The translations under genes and the position numbers were made by a program. A stretch of 64,000 bases of DNA from Strongylocentrotus droebachiensis (taxonomy: Eukaryota > Echinodermata > Echinoidea > Camarodonta > Strongylocentrotidae): the NCBI GenBank assembly GCA_035222895.1, contig JAVYIG010000118.1:62001-126000 (forward strand), in the 5' to 3' direction. Of this stretch, positions 43,501 to 57,000 are shown one piece after another. Positions within the stretch are counted from its first letter, which is position 1; the number at the start of each line of letters is the position of its first letter. The notes under the pieces were generated by a model. It saw only the letters and a list, made by a program, of their open reading frames with translations, was not told the DNA's origin and made no database searches.

Positions 43501-45014
43501 TGTTACTTGTTTTAAATTTCATCATGTATTTAGTTGAGAAAGCCCTAAAATGTTTTCATGAATTAATTTCACAATTGGTCATGTAATTGTACTTATATCC
43601 ATAGTGATATTCATAAATAATTCATAGAAAACACTAAATGATTTTCATGACTGCAAATTTTTCTGGATTAAACAAGAATTTCCTTTCAATTTGTTCCACA
43701 GCTGCTCCGTTTGAAGAGAATGGCCCCTATGACATGCTGAGCTCAAAGAAACTTGGTGACCGTGAATTATCCTCCACCAGGCAACCTAGCACAGGAGGAC
43801 TCAATGCTGTACCGATGACTGCTCAGGAGAAAAGTGATTGCAAGAAGGTCTTATCTCCACAAGAACTCTACCAAGTAGTCATTGGTGAGTTATATCTTTT
43901 AATCTATTCATGAAAACATCAAACTATGAATGGAATCTGTAATAATTATTTATTTTCTTTTCCATTACTTTGTTATAGTCATCTGTGGTTTATTTTTTAA
44001 CTCACATGTGACAAAATAGGTTATTAATAGATTCCATTATTTTGTTACATAATTCAGACACTGCTTCTTGGTATTAGTACTATCTTTGATGATAAATTTG
44101 CAATTAATGCACATTTACTTTAAAAACCATTGCACATTGTAATGATAGTTAAGAAAAATGTCTGTATAAATTCAGTGGAAGGTGATAACAATAATGATTA
44201 AAATGAGAAAATACATTGATTTTTAATTTAGTGATCATGTTGATGATAATGATAATAAATCAAGAGTTAAGAGTTTGTACCAGTAATCACATTACTGCCA
44301 TAAAATGTTTCAGGAATTGTTTTAGTTGTTCTGTCTTTTCTTGGCTGAAAAGTACAGTGTAGTTTTGTTCTCTCTCTTGTTTAGTTGCTGAATGTACATG
44401 CATCCAGAATGAGACACTTTGAATTAAAATCTCTTTGTTTCTTTGTATTTCACCAGGACCACCAACGATTGATTTTAGTGAAGTTTGCCTCAAGTCCACC
44501 AGTGTTAGACAGATGAACATCATCAACAACCTAGATCAGTATATTCATGTGGATGTAGAGGTTAGTACATCCCAAAAAATTCTTTTTGATGTATGGTATC
44601 CCTGCAGTTCTGTTTATATTATATTTAGTGATGTAAGCTTGTGTATGTTGATAAATGGCTCATAATGCAAAGAAGAGGAGGAGAAGAAATTCTTCACTTG
44701 CGAAGCAGACTACAGGAAAAGAAGTCTTTCTATCAAATTCTATGAAATCTATGTAGGGAGGGATAAAGGAATTCTACACAACCTCCATTTCTATGTTTTG
44801 AGGATTTTAGAATGTTCTTGAATTTATGAAAATTCGACTAACCTGTAAATGTAATTAACTCTGTTTATACGGTATGTTGTCACCTATTCAAACTTGATCA
44901 CCACCATATCTACTTCTTATGTCTAGCCAGAGATGCCAACTAGTACGGATTTCCCGTAATTGGTATGGAAATTAACGACCATTACGGCAGTACGGAATGT
45001 TGTCTAAAAATTAC

Positions 45015-45052
<38 letters not shown>

Positions 45053-48000
45053 GCATAGGGGTCTATCGTAGCAAGTGCTGTACAGTATGGTGGCCATCCA
45101 GCACTCGCTGCATGAGAAAGATGGAAAATTATCAAGTATTCTCTTAATAGAAGCCAATTTTTCATTGAAAACTTATGTGTTGTGATGAACTGAAAATCAA
45201 TATTTAGCAACTTTGTGGGAGTAAAATCACAACAAATTTCAGATAATCATGCGCGCATGCGTCCGCTTGCCATTCTTTTAAGATTCATGGCGCCGCGTAG
45301 GAAATTACTGATTTATTCCCCAAATTACTGATTTTGAGCCTTATGGTTACTGATTTGTGCTCTGAAAGGTTGGCATCCCTGTCTAGCCACTTCAACTGTT
45401 GTCTTTCTTCATTTTCTGTGTTAATGCATAGGAGCAAATTACAATGTAAATGAGATAACATGTTTCATTCATCAAATGTCGGTATAATCTATCATTATCA
45501 TCATTCTTATGTTTGTTTATTTTGTTTGCGTAGATTGATTGTCGTGAGCTGAGACAGACTAGCCCCCTCTCTCAGGTAGTGCCACCAAACTGTAAAGCAG
45601 AGCTTCCTCTTATCTTTGAGTCTAACACCAGGGGAAAGTTCACAAGGTACATTATCTACATTCCATCGTAGCTGTTCCTAAGTTTGTCTCTTGGCATTGG
45701 GGTTTGATTATTCATAAATAGTGTATTCATAGTTATTTTTATTTTATTATACTGAGAAAATAGGCTGTAATCACTTTAATTTATGTTCAGAAATACGATT
45801 ATATTCCTTATTATACTATACTAATATACTTCTTGGAAAATACCATGTTTCCTAAACCAAACTTGATTGTATTCCTTGGAACTAAATTGGCAAGAAGTGA
45901 TGAACAATATGTTAAAGTTAATATGTCAAAATTTTCTTTCTGCTTGATTATTGTGGCAGGTATTATGTAACATTTATCATTTTCAATTTGATTTGAGTCA
46001 ATACCAGTATTAATGTTGTCTTCCAAAGATTTTATATTATCTAAAAAAAAAAAAGAAAAAAAAAGAAGATAATTATGTTTATTGATTTCTTGAAACATAT
46101 GATGATCATGACGAAATTGGGTGAGAATATAAATTCTTTTTGTTTCTATAGGAATGTAAAGTACACCATCAATGGCCACCACCGTGACCATGTGACCGTG
46201 TATGCTGATGTCGTACCCGTAGCCTTGGAGCTCTCTACTGAGTTACTAAAGCTAACCCCTACACCAGGCATGCCCGCTGAAGCAGGTACGAAGATTAATC
46301 ATCACAGAGAACGGGAGAGACAGACAGAGAGAGAGAGAGAGAGAGAGATAGTGAGAGATAGATAGAGAGAGTTAGAGAGAGAGATCATAAAGAGAGAGTT
46401 AGAGAGAGAGAGATCATAAAGAGAGAGTTAGAGAGAGAGACTTAGAGAGTTAGAGTTAGAGAGAGTAAGAGAGAGAGGGGAGAGAGAGATGGGGAGGGAG
46501 AGAGAGAGAGAAAGAGACAGTTAGAGAGAGAAAATAAAATGCATCGACCAAGAGGGAATTATGCATACATTAAAACTGTATGAACAATGAAGAATTGAAA
46601 GTCTAAAGAAAGTCTGAAACAATTGTATAATAGGGCAAATGAATTGGGAGGAGAGGGATGAATGTAATGATGCCTGATTTAACCCTACGTTAACTGGGAG
46701 GGGGGTCAAATTGACCCCCCCCCCCCTGTAGAAATTTTGCGACTTCTCCGAAACCGCGGCAGATATAAAATTTTCTTTTCATGACTTTTTTCTTTTCAGT
46801 CTTACGCATCTTTTAAAACGTTTTTTCGAAAATCGGACGTATATTTACAAAGTCACATGACCTTTTGTCTTCGCATGTCAGCCCGAAAATTGCTCATTAT
46901 TGTGATTTGTGTACAAAACATATGGAAATGCCATTTTTCCTAAAAAGAGATAAAACATTGGTTATTTAGTCTTGTTTAAAGTTTAGGTGTTTGTTTTGGG
47001 GTCAAAATAGTTGAATTGTAGAAATAAAACAACAAAAACAACAAAAACAATAAAATACATAAGTTAAAAAAAATGAAATACATAAGAAATTATCAAAACA
47101 AGATATAACATAAGGAATAACCTGGCTCTTCCAATTTTGTGTGTTGTATTATTATTCCTAAATGGTCTAACAAATATATGTAGTGAAAAAGAATGCTTAA
47201 ATATGAATAATGTATGATTTATGGGTGAGGTGAATTTTATGACCTTATTTGCATAAATTACCATAAATATGCAAATGAGTGAATTTTTCAAAAAATTGAA
47301 ATTACCATAGTATTCTATACACTTCACTTGACATGGATGCAAATTTTCGCGGCGATCGGCAGTGAAACGGCCGAGATCTTAGGGGGGGGGGGGGGGGGGG
47401 GGGGGGGTCAAATTGACCCCCCCCCCCCCCCAGTAAAAACCTGGTCTGAAATAGCCCAGTTAAAATAGGGTTAAATGAACTAGTAAGAGGGTATGATTGT
47501 TAAGTCATATTTGTATTTGTGTTCTTGTCAGGATTGCGAGATGTAATCCGTCTTGAGAACAAGAGGAACTATCCTGCTGAGTTCACGTGGCAACCCATCC
47601 TAGGAGAGAGAGGTACAGCATTCTCTATCAGACCGGCAACAGGTATGTGCTTGTATTGTATAGTAGTGATATGGTTTATTGATAATAGACATTTGGAATA
47701 ACACCCAGAAGGCTGACATAACTTGAATATTGTTTTTTTTTAATTAGATGTTAACAAATTTTTTCAACAGAAACAATATGAATATTTTATTGTACATGTC
47801 ATGTATGTACAAATGTGAATATATGAATTTTAAAATTTAATGTTTGTCAAAAGCTCAGTTTCAACTGTTGGTAGAATCCATTTCATCTTTTTAAAGCAAG
47901 AAGGGCATTAACTTATATACTTTAACACAAATGTAATGCCCTTCTGGCTCCAATGAAATTTTGTGACATGTTAGTGGTTGGATAACTTCCATGTGTTAGT

Positions 48001-51000
48001 TCATAGATAACATATATGTATAGTCCTTGAATCTAGTTCCTTTTGTTCAGTGCTGAAAGCGATGTCTCCCATTCTTGATCAAAAAAGATTTGTAGCAGTA
48101 GCAATTTTCAATGTTGAATGTATGTGCCTCAAACAGTGATTTATGAAATTGGGCTGTCTAAACTTGGATGTTGATAACATTTGTTTTACAGGTACTGTGG
48201 AAGCCTTCAAGGATCTAGAATGTGAGGTGGTCTTTCATCCATCCTACCATGCCCCAGAGGATGGGGTCTTTGCTCTACAGGTGCATGGTGGAGAGACCAT
48301 GAAACTTAACTGTCTAGCTGATGTAAGTCATCCTCAATTGTAAACTTGGGGTGGGGGGGGGGGGGGGGGGGGGTTGTCAATTTTCTCCTTATTTTTTAAC
48401 TAGGATATTTTGATTTAGAACTGAAGACTATGAAATACGTAAAGTAACAATTACATTTATTTTTTTATTTTCCTCTTGCATTGGTACATTGGTATATTTC
48501 TCTATGAATGTTTTCTCAAAGATTAAGTCACCACTTCTGTTATAATTGATTTTGTAGAAAATTAATTTAGAATAGAACAAATGAAAAAATCACTTAACTT
48601 GCCATTTAGTGACCAGAAACTTATCCAATAGGTTTGTTGTATTGAAGCCCCCTGTGAATTATTCAATATTTAATATTAAAATGTTATCAGCAACAATTAG
48701 TATTACAAACATAATCATATTCCTTTTTACATTGATTGTTTTTATTTCTCTTGTTGATGCTTTCTTTAGCTTGGAGTAACCCAAGTGATGTTTATGGAGA
48801 GGAGAGTTTTGTTTGGTCAGGTCCCCCTTCATCTAACAACAACCAGAACTGCTGTACTACACAATAGCAGCATCAACCATGCTTACTTTCAGGTCAGTAT
48901 AAACAATTTCAATTAGTCTAAGAAGGTTGAATTCTGTATTTAATTTTTTTTTTTTCCCTCAGCCTCTCATCTAATCGCGATTATTCTTTCGAGTCTTATT
49001 AACTAGCATTGTACATTATTTGACTGTTTTACCCTTTATCATTTGTGTAGGTTATTTTTGTTACTATATAGAGTCATAATGAAAATCAGTGATAAAAGAA
49101 ACAAGCGTATCAACAAGAAAGGGTCTAGGTTTTATATGTACAACAGTGATCCCCAAAAATATTTTGACAAGAAACATTTTGATATTGGCACCTAGCTGTC
49201 ACACAAGTAAAGTGATGGTGGTATCAAGTACTCCTCTATTTGCACTTCCAGTAGACTTTAACTAACATTAAAGCCTTCTTTATGAAGGTGTGATCCGTGT
49301 TACTGATAACTTGGATGTAAATGTCATTTGAGCAGCTAACTAGAACAGCTGAAGACAGGAAGTTATGAAGATTCTGTGTCTCAAGGTCCATTTTATTGTT
49401 GCCCCAACAGCCTAAGCTATGGAACAAAGATAGCTAGCTAGATAGATATGATGGTACAGTTATCCATGTCCGCATTACATCCTCATCTCTTTACAATCCC
49501 CTCTGCATACATTTTCTCTCACAGGTTGTAGATCCAAACCCCGTCCCAGGCCTGAACGTATCACCGGTCCAGGGCGTGGTACCGGTGGGCGGGACCACAG
49601 AGCTCAAGATTCATCTCACTCCTAGCGCAGTGATGAAGTTTGATACCAGACTGGAGGTTGCTATCAGGGGATGGAAGACGATTGAACTCAGGATGGGAGG
49701 AACTGTGGAACCTCCTCTTGTCGATATTAATGTGGTAAGAAAAATTTTCTGCAAACCTGTTGTCCACAGTTCATCTTTGCCACAATGAATTATTACTAAG
49801 AGCCCTCCATAATCACCAGATGCATGAGGAAAAAATTCTACACATTCTATGTTCATTTTGGTGGCATTGCTATGTGGTATTTGATATAAGGATCCTTTAG
49901 ATAGAAAATAAGCTCTGTCCTTAAATTAGCAGCAACTTGAAAAGAATAGAATTACTATTCTATTCATATTTGCATTTTGAAAAAACTTTTAGACTCTAGC
50001 TGTTCTGTCCATGTCTATTCTTTCATACAAAAAATGAGGCATTACTAGACAAATATTTGATGCAATTTATCGAATTAACATTTCCTTATTACAAATGAAT
50101 TATTTTTTCCCCACGTACAGCCATCTTTCCAGATTGGAGGTGTATACTGTGGATCTAGCTTGACTGTTCCCTTTAAGATCGTGAATCGAGTGCGAACCAG
50201 AGCCAAGGTAGTCTTTGATCTGTCACGCTTCAGAGATTTCTCTCTCAGATTTGATGCAGATGTCATGGAAGGTAAGCAAAACATTTCTGCTCTGAGCCAA
50301 AGAGGCATAAACTAGAGAGTCAGTGCCTACTCATATAAATACAGCATGAAAAATGCCCTTCTAGCTCAAATTACTTTCTGGCTTCGATAAAAAGTTAACC
50401 ATCGAACTGTTTTTACTTAATGTATATCTTTATTGCTGCTCTCCACTTGGGTGTTGAAAGGGTACTTGGAAGGATACCAACATAAATGAGATTGGATTCA
50501 CCTTTAAAGTTGCTGACTGTCCAGAATGCCAGTGTGAAATTATTATTGAATGTGAAAACCAGGGTATTAATACAATTTCAAGGGCTATAGTCAGTTACTT
50601 CTAAGTGGAAAGGTTGTATATTACGTGTAAACAAAAACTTATTCTTAGGATCATCATTATTTGAATACATTGTGAATTTTAATGTTCTGTATTTTCCACA
50701 TTTGTCATTTATGTTATGGGTCCACCCACTTCCCTCAAGCCATCGGCTTTATCGGGTGCTAATGATCCAGTACACTTTTCAATATATATATATTGTATGT
50801 GATTTTTATGAAATAATAAATTGAATTGAATTGAATTAATTGAATTCTTTTCTTTCTCCTGCAGAGTCTGAGGACACTATGAACCCTGGTGTGTACAAGG
50901 TCACCGTGGGCGGTGAGCAGACCATCGACTGTGAGCTCAAGTTCAAGCCCACAGAGGTAGCCTCCTATGACTTTGTGATGCCTGTAAACATCAACCAGAC

Positions 51001-54000
51001 CGAGGCTCCCACCCCGGAAGGCACACCCTTCCCTCCCACCCCGGCCCCATCCTCAAAGAGCATCCAGCACATCATAGCACCACGCCCGGTGGTGGTGGCG
51101 GTGTCGACGCCCAAGAGGAGGATCATAGCCACCGCCATGAGGCAACCCTTGCAGATCTCTACCACAGAGCTGTCCTTCACACTGCCTTCAGGCTACCTGG
51201 AAATGGGTAAGTCATCTGTTCTTTCTTACCTCACCTGGGGAATGTTTCACAAAGACTAAGATTTACTTTAAGTTGGACTTAAATATGACATGCCGTTCAT
51301 TACAATGTTTGCTCTCACCATTATGATCTTTATATAATATCTTTTCCTTCAATAATAAATCATAAAAAATGTAAATTCTGTAGATTTTGTGACCATGATT
51401 TGTACGTCCCTTGAGAGACCAATCCCAGTAAATGTTGAGAGCAAACAGTGGCATGAATAGCCTGTTATAGTTAAGACCAACTTAAAGTCAATCTTAGTCT
51501 TTGTGAAACATACCCCTGATGTAGAGTTTTGTACTAACATCAAATATTCCACATCTACTTAGATGATAAATGTAATGTTATGAACTCTAGATTCATCTTA
51601 CAGCTTCCTCAACATTTTCTACACATGTGCCTAAATATCAGCTCCCGGCCCCTACACTACACACAGGTAGTCAACATTTATTGTGAAAGTACAACAATTA
51701 TTTTTTTAGATTCCCTAATGTAGAATTCATTGTGAAATAATAGATTGATAAATGATGTGAATATACCCCTCGCCCCAAAACAAAATAATCGACCAGCTCC
51801 TATTACATATAAGATATTGGTGATCAATATAGTGTAAATCCTTTACTATGCTGCAGATGATATACCTATGCTGCGTATTTTCCTGCTGTTATTTGTTTTA
51901 TTCTTACCAAACAGGGCCTCATGGAAGACTCCCAAATTGGTGATATGTGCCGCCCTGTATAAATATCAGAAACAAATAAATAAATAAATAATAGCTAATA
52001 GCACAAATCAGTTATGTGTTGTTGCATCTGTAGTTACGGAACACCTCATCATTCACCTCATCCTTAATACATTCCTTGTAGGTCTGGCAGAAAATATCCA
52101 GCAAGGCCAGTCCGTCATGCTGGTCAACAACAGTGCCAAGAGGCTTGAATGGTCCTTTGACCTCAGGTCATGTGGTAAGGCCATGGAAGAGGGCATCTTC
52201 CGCTTTGTCCGCTCCAACGGGGTGCCCTTCCTGACCTTTGAGAAGGGTCGGCAGGAGGTCAAGGAGAGCCTTGACCCGGGAGAGGTCTACACCATGGGAT
52301 GCATGTTCTGTCCAGGTGAGAAAGCTAGGTCTTAATTACGTCAATGATACTAGATGTATACCAGGGCCCCGTCTTACAAAGAGTTACAATTGATCCAAAT
52401 CAATCGTAAGTCTTCCATCTCTTATGTACATAGTTGCGACTGATATCTACTCTTTGTAAGACAGGGCCCAGGTAATCAAATCTTTGTGGCCACCTCTCCA
52501 TAAAATCTACCATGCTGCCCTTACAGTCATCATACTGTATTGTCTCCCTTTTCCTCTGTTTAAAAAGGGTACCTACCATTACTTGTTATTATTAATTTAT
52601 GTACATTATGTTGTTATTGTTGTTACAGAGCCCTGATTACGAGCAGATTTCTGCTTCCAAGGGGGTCCTAACCAATATTGTCATTGTTAATTGTTTTATA
52701 CTGGTTGAAAAAAGAAATAAATTGAATTGAATTATATATCCTATATATCTTTGTAGTACTCTAGACATTGTGATTACTGGTATGTGGTATGCACAGTGAA
52801 GGAGATGGAGAAGCAGAGTATACTAGCTGATGTCAGTAACTTTTGTTTTGTCATAGGGCCATAGAAACTGCATTTACTTGGTTTGAACAAGAGTACAATT
52901 TAACTTTAGGTATGTATCAGAGGTTTAACGAACCATCTCTTGTCTGATTTAACAGAGGAACCTGGTGAGTTTCAAGCCAAGATTCCCATCATCTTAGATG
53001 GAGCCAAAGACAGACCTTACCAGTACCTCAACGTACACGGCATCCTCAAGTCACCTCAGCTGACCTTTGACCCGCTGGCCATCGTTCTGACCCCTGTGCC
53101 ACTCTCTACCAAGGTGTCGGCAGACTTCACCATCAGGGCAGCTGGATTTAGAAGGTAACTCTTTCTCAGACTAAACATGTTGTTAAATGAGCTCTTAGCT
53201 GAAAGAAACACAAGGCTATTTTACTGCCACATACACTAACAGAGTTGTATGTATCTACGGAAGCCTACTGTTTTTAAACTGAATAGAATATACCTGGAGT
53301 ATAATTCTTTATTGAGAGTGATTAACTTATTAAACAAATGGATTGATGAGACAGAACATATGTAAGCAAACGGAAAAGAAGAGCTTCAGATGTAAAATAC
53401 AAATATTTATAAAGAATAATTTGTATGTATGTACATGTAGATCTAAAGCACCAAATAAAGATCAAATTTACAAATATCCATGATCTATCAAAAATGAAAA
53501 ATTACTGACTTTCACACTATTTCAAAAACCAAAATGACAAATCGATAACTTCATATCAATTTCTCAGTCAGTCAACTCAAAGACAATTAATTATCATCCA
53601 TATTACAGAGAGACCGTCATTGACGTTGAACTTCCTGAGGTTGAGGTAGCCGACGGCAGCAAGGTATCCGTCTTGAGTGTGACCTTCCCTGACGGTCAGA
53701 CCATTCAACCTTGTAGCGCTGATGAAGGTCATAAGGAACCTTATGTTCTCAAGTGCAAGGTCACCTTCAGCTCACCCAAGCCAGTCTCCTTCACCATGCC
53801 TATCAAGTTTGTGGACTCAGTGGGTAGCAGGTTAGTATCAAATCTGAATATGTATATGATGTTTGATATTTTTAAAATAACTTTTACTACTGTTGATCGC
53901 TTTAATATACAATGCATAACAAATAGTAAAGCAGTCGTAATTTCAAAGAGTATGAGTACCTCAGCAGTTGTGTTAATGTTCCCATGAAATATTTTAGCAT

Positions 54001-57000
54001 CTACAGGAATGTATATTTAGAACATTTTCCAGTGGATTAGCTCTGCCCCCTCCCCCTTCCTCTCTCTTGCATCCTCTCTTCCTCTTTCTTTCTCACAGAC
54101 ACCTTTTCTATGTGTATACTTATGTCTCTCTCTCTTTCTCTCTAGAAAACTTCTTAAGCATTTGATCATGTAAAGAGATATGCAGAGATAAAATCTCACC
54201 CAATTCTCAAAACTCTCCCATCCTATTTTCCAGATTCTCCATCCCTGTGACGGCCACCGCCGACAACTGTCTCCTGGTGGCCTACCCGTTCGTGGCCAAG
54301 CACCGGACTGACTTCCAGATCGTCACAGAGCAGGGCCATAGTCTACGGGCTCACAAGACAGCCTCCAGAGACTCCCTGACTCACATGGGTGAAGCTATGA
54401 TTATGCCTGTAGAGTCGCCCAGTAGACCAGGTACTCATACCAGTACCAGCACCAGCTCCAGGTTTGGAGCTACTACGTCTACCTATGAAGAGACTGATAG
54501 CGTCACAGGTAAAGGTTCAATTGCTCTGTAAGATATAGGTGTGGCAATTGTTCCGGGCTTATTTCCTCCAAGGTATAGGGTTAGGGTTAGGTTTAGTGTT
54601 GGGTCAAGAGTTGAAGTTCAGAATTCAGTTAGTGAAGGAAATTGATGCAGATCAATTGCTTCAGGAGCAAGTACGTGTCATATAACTTTTATTTATTTTA
54701 TTGGGTGGGCAAGAGACATACTAGAGCTTTTCATCTTACATTTATCAGAAGAGCTCTTGCAGTTAAATCTTGATGAGTGCAAGATTAACAGCTTCAACAT
54801 AAAACTTTTCAATACTGTTCTTTGAAATTTCTCTTCATTTGTCTTTCATTTATTGCATTGGCTGCTCCTCAGTACAGCTGTAGCTTAATAAATTTGTATA
54901 GTCCTTCTTTATTGAGGATTAGGTCCTCAAGCTCATATTTTCTTACTTTACCAAAAACAATCACAATTCTTTGGGCCATCAATCATTTCTTTATGCTCCT
55001 TCATTTCTCAGGAATAAACTTCCACTAAACGTTTGTGATATATCCCTTACAGAGTCCACATATCGTAGCACACCTCGCGATGGCGCAGTGAACCGGGTCA
55101 ACTACAGCAGCTCAGCTCCTGCCTACGATGACTCTCGTATGGGACTGGCCTCTCGTTCTCTAGGCTCTGCAGCCTTCCCTAACGAAGACTCCGAGGAAGG
55201 GATCTTCCATTCTGAGGTGCTCATGGGGGTGCAGAGATGGATCACGCTGCATGGCTGGTCAGGCGGACCCTTCCCAGTCTCACTCCCTGAAGGGCTTAGG
55301 AGGTATGGCACTAGGAATGGCTAGACACTATTAAACCTGAAACATTTGTGACAATAACATTTTTGAATTATAAAGAATCACCTTTGATTTTGCAAATCAT
55401 TTTTGAATTTCACAGATGTTTGATGCATCCAGATATTTCTTCTTCTTTTTTAATAGAAATTATTTAAGTTCTCTGAAGAGATTTCATACGATTAAGTTAT
55501 AGCTTCTTCCTAACAACTGATCTTAAAAAGAAGAGAACCACTTCAATAGAATAATTATGACCCTGACAATTTACCTTCCAATAAAAGTTGGCAGTTAGCT
55601 AGGGGATAGAGGAACAAGATGGGACTTTATGATTTTTCATTGCTGGAACTGCTAAGGAAGTTATTCTAAATTCAAACAAGACATGCTATAAGAGAAACAA
55701 AACCTTACAACTATGTACGTTTTTGCAATATTTTGCTCTCAAGAAATTTTCGGAAAGCAGATTTTAAGGACAAAAAGACATTTAAAAGGTAAGATAAGGT
55801 TGTCACTGTCTGTATTCTGTACTGTCTAGTTTGAGTTTAATCTGCAGTGTAAAAGAAGTATTGAAACATGTTGTTTGCAGGGAGTACATGTATGTTACTG
55901 TGATTATAATGCTGTGAAGGGCAAGAATGAACATCTACAAATAAAATTTTGCATCAAAATCACCAACTGAATTTTGCTTACCGGTAACTGAAAATCCTAA
56001 GGATCATATGATTATATATTACAGACAAGAAGTTTGGTTTTATGAAATATGACCATGGAAGTTTTAGATTCTCTTCCCCACCTGTTGATTTGCTTTGAGT
56101 GTCCATGTTGTCAGAAAATGTGGAAAGTAGTGTTGTCATCACAAAGTGGTTCATAATTGTATGTGTGTATTTTGGATGAGTTTGGGGAGTTATTACACAC
56201 TGTGTCCTATAATAAGTGCATTTATCTGAACCAAAAATCACTTATCATTATCAGTATTCTGATTCAATAAAACTGGTTTCTATGTGGGTTATTAATCAAT
56301 TTGATGTTATTGTTTAGGCGGCTAATGTTATGGGGTGTGAAGTATGGTGTACTTGCCCAGGAGATTGGGATAATTGTTGGTGAAGGGTTAATGTTTGTAA
56401 AGTGCTTAGAGACATCGTCCTTGTATTATCTATATACTATATATATTTTATAGAATCTTATTATTATCATTAAAAGGAGTTGTTCAGGGATGGTAGACCA
56501 AGAAGTCCAGACATGATGAACAATTTAAAAAAAAACATACAATAAATCCAAGGACCTCGGAGCCAAACAGTATTCATATTCAAATCATTGGAAAGCATAT
56601 TGAATGAAATCAAACAGTATAACATCTGTTACAGAAAACTTTCATTGGTTGGGGTAATCATAATATGTAGTTTAAGCTTCTACCAACCTTAACATTTTAA
56701 TAGTAGATAAGGTTTTGTCCACTCTTGTGGACTTTCTCGAGCCAAGTTATTATATCACTTATCACAAGTAATTATTCACATACAGTGAAACCTGTATATA
56801 AAGACCACCCAAGGGAGACAAGAAAAGTGGTCTTTATAGGCAGGTGGTCTTCATGTAAGGTACCTATAGTACATTTTTCAATGAGAAACCATTTTCAAGG
56901 GAAACAAAAAATGTGGTCTTTGTAGGCAGGTGGTCACTAAACCAGGTTTGACTGTATAACATATATTCACATTCTTCTCCTGCATCTACAGTGGTGTGTC

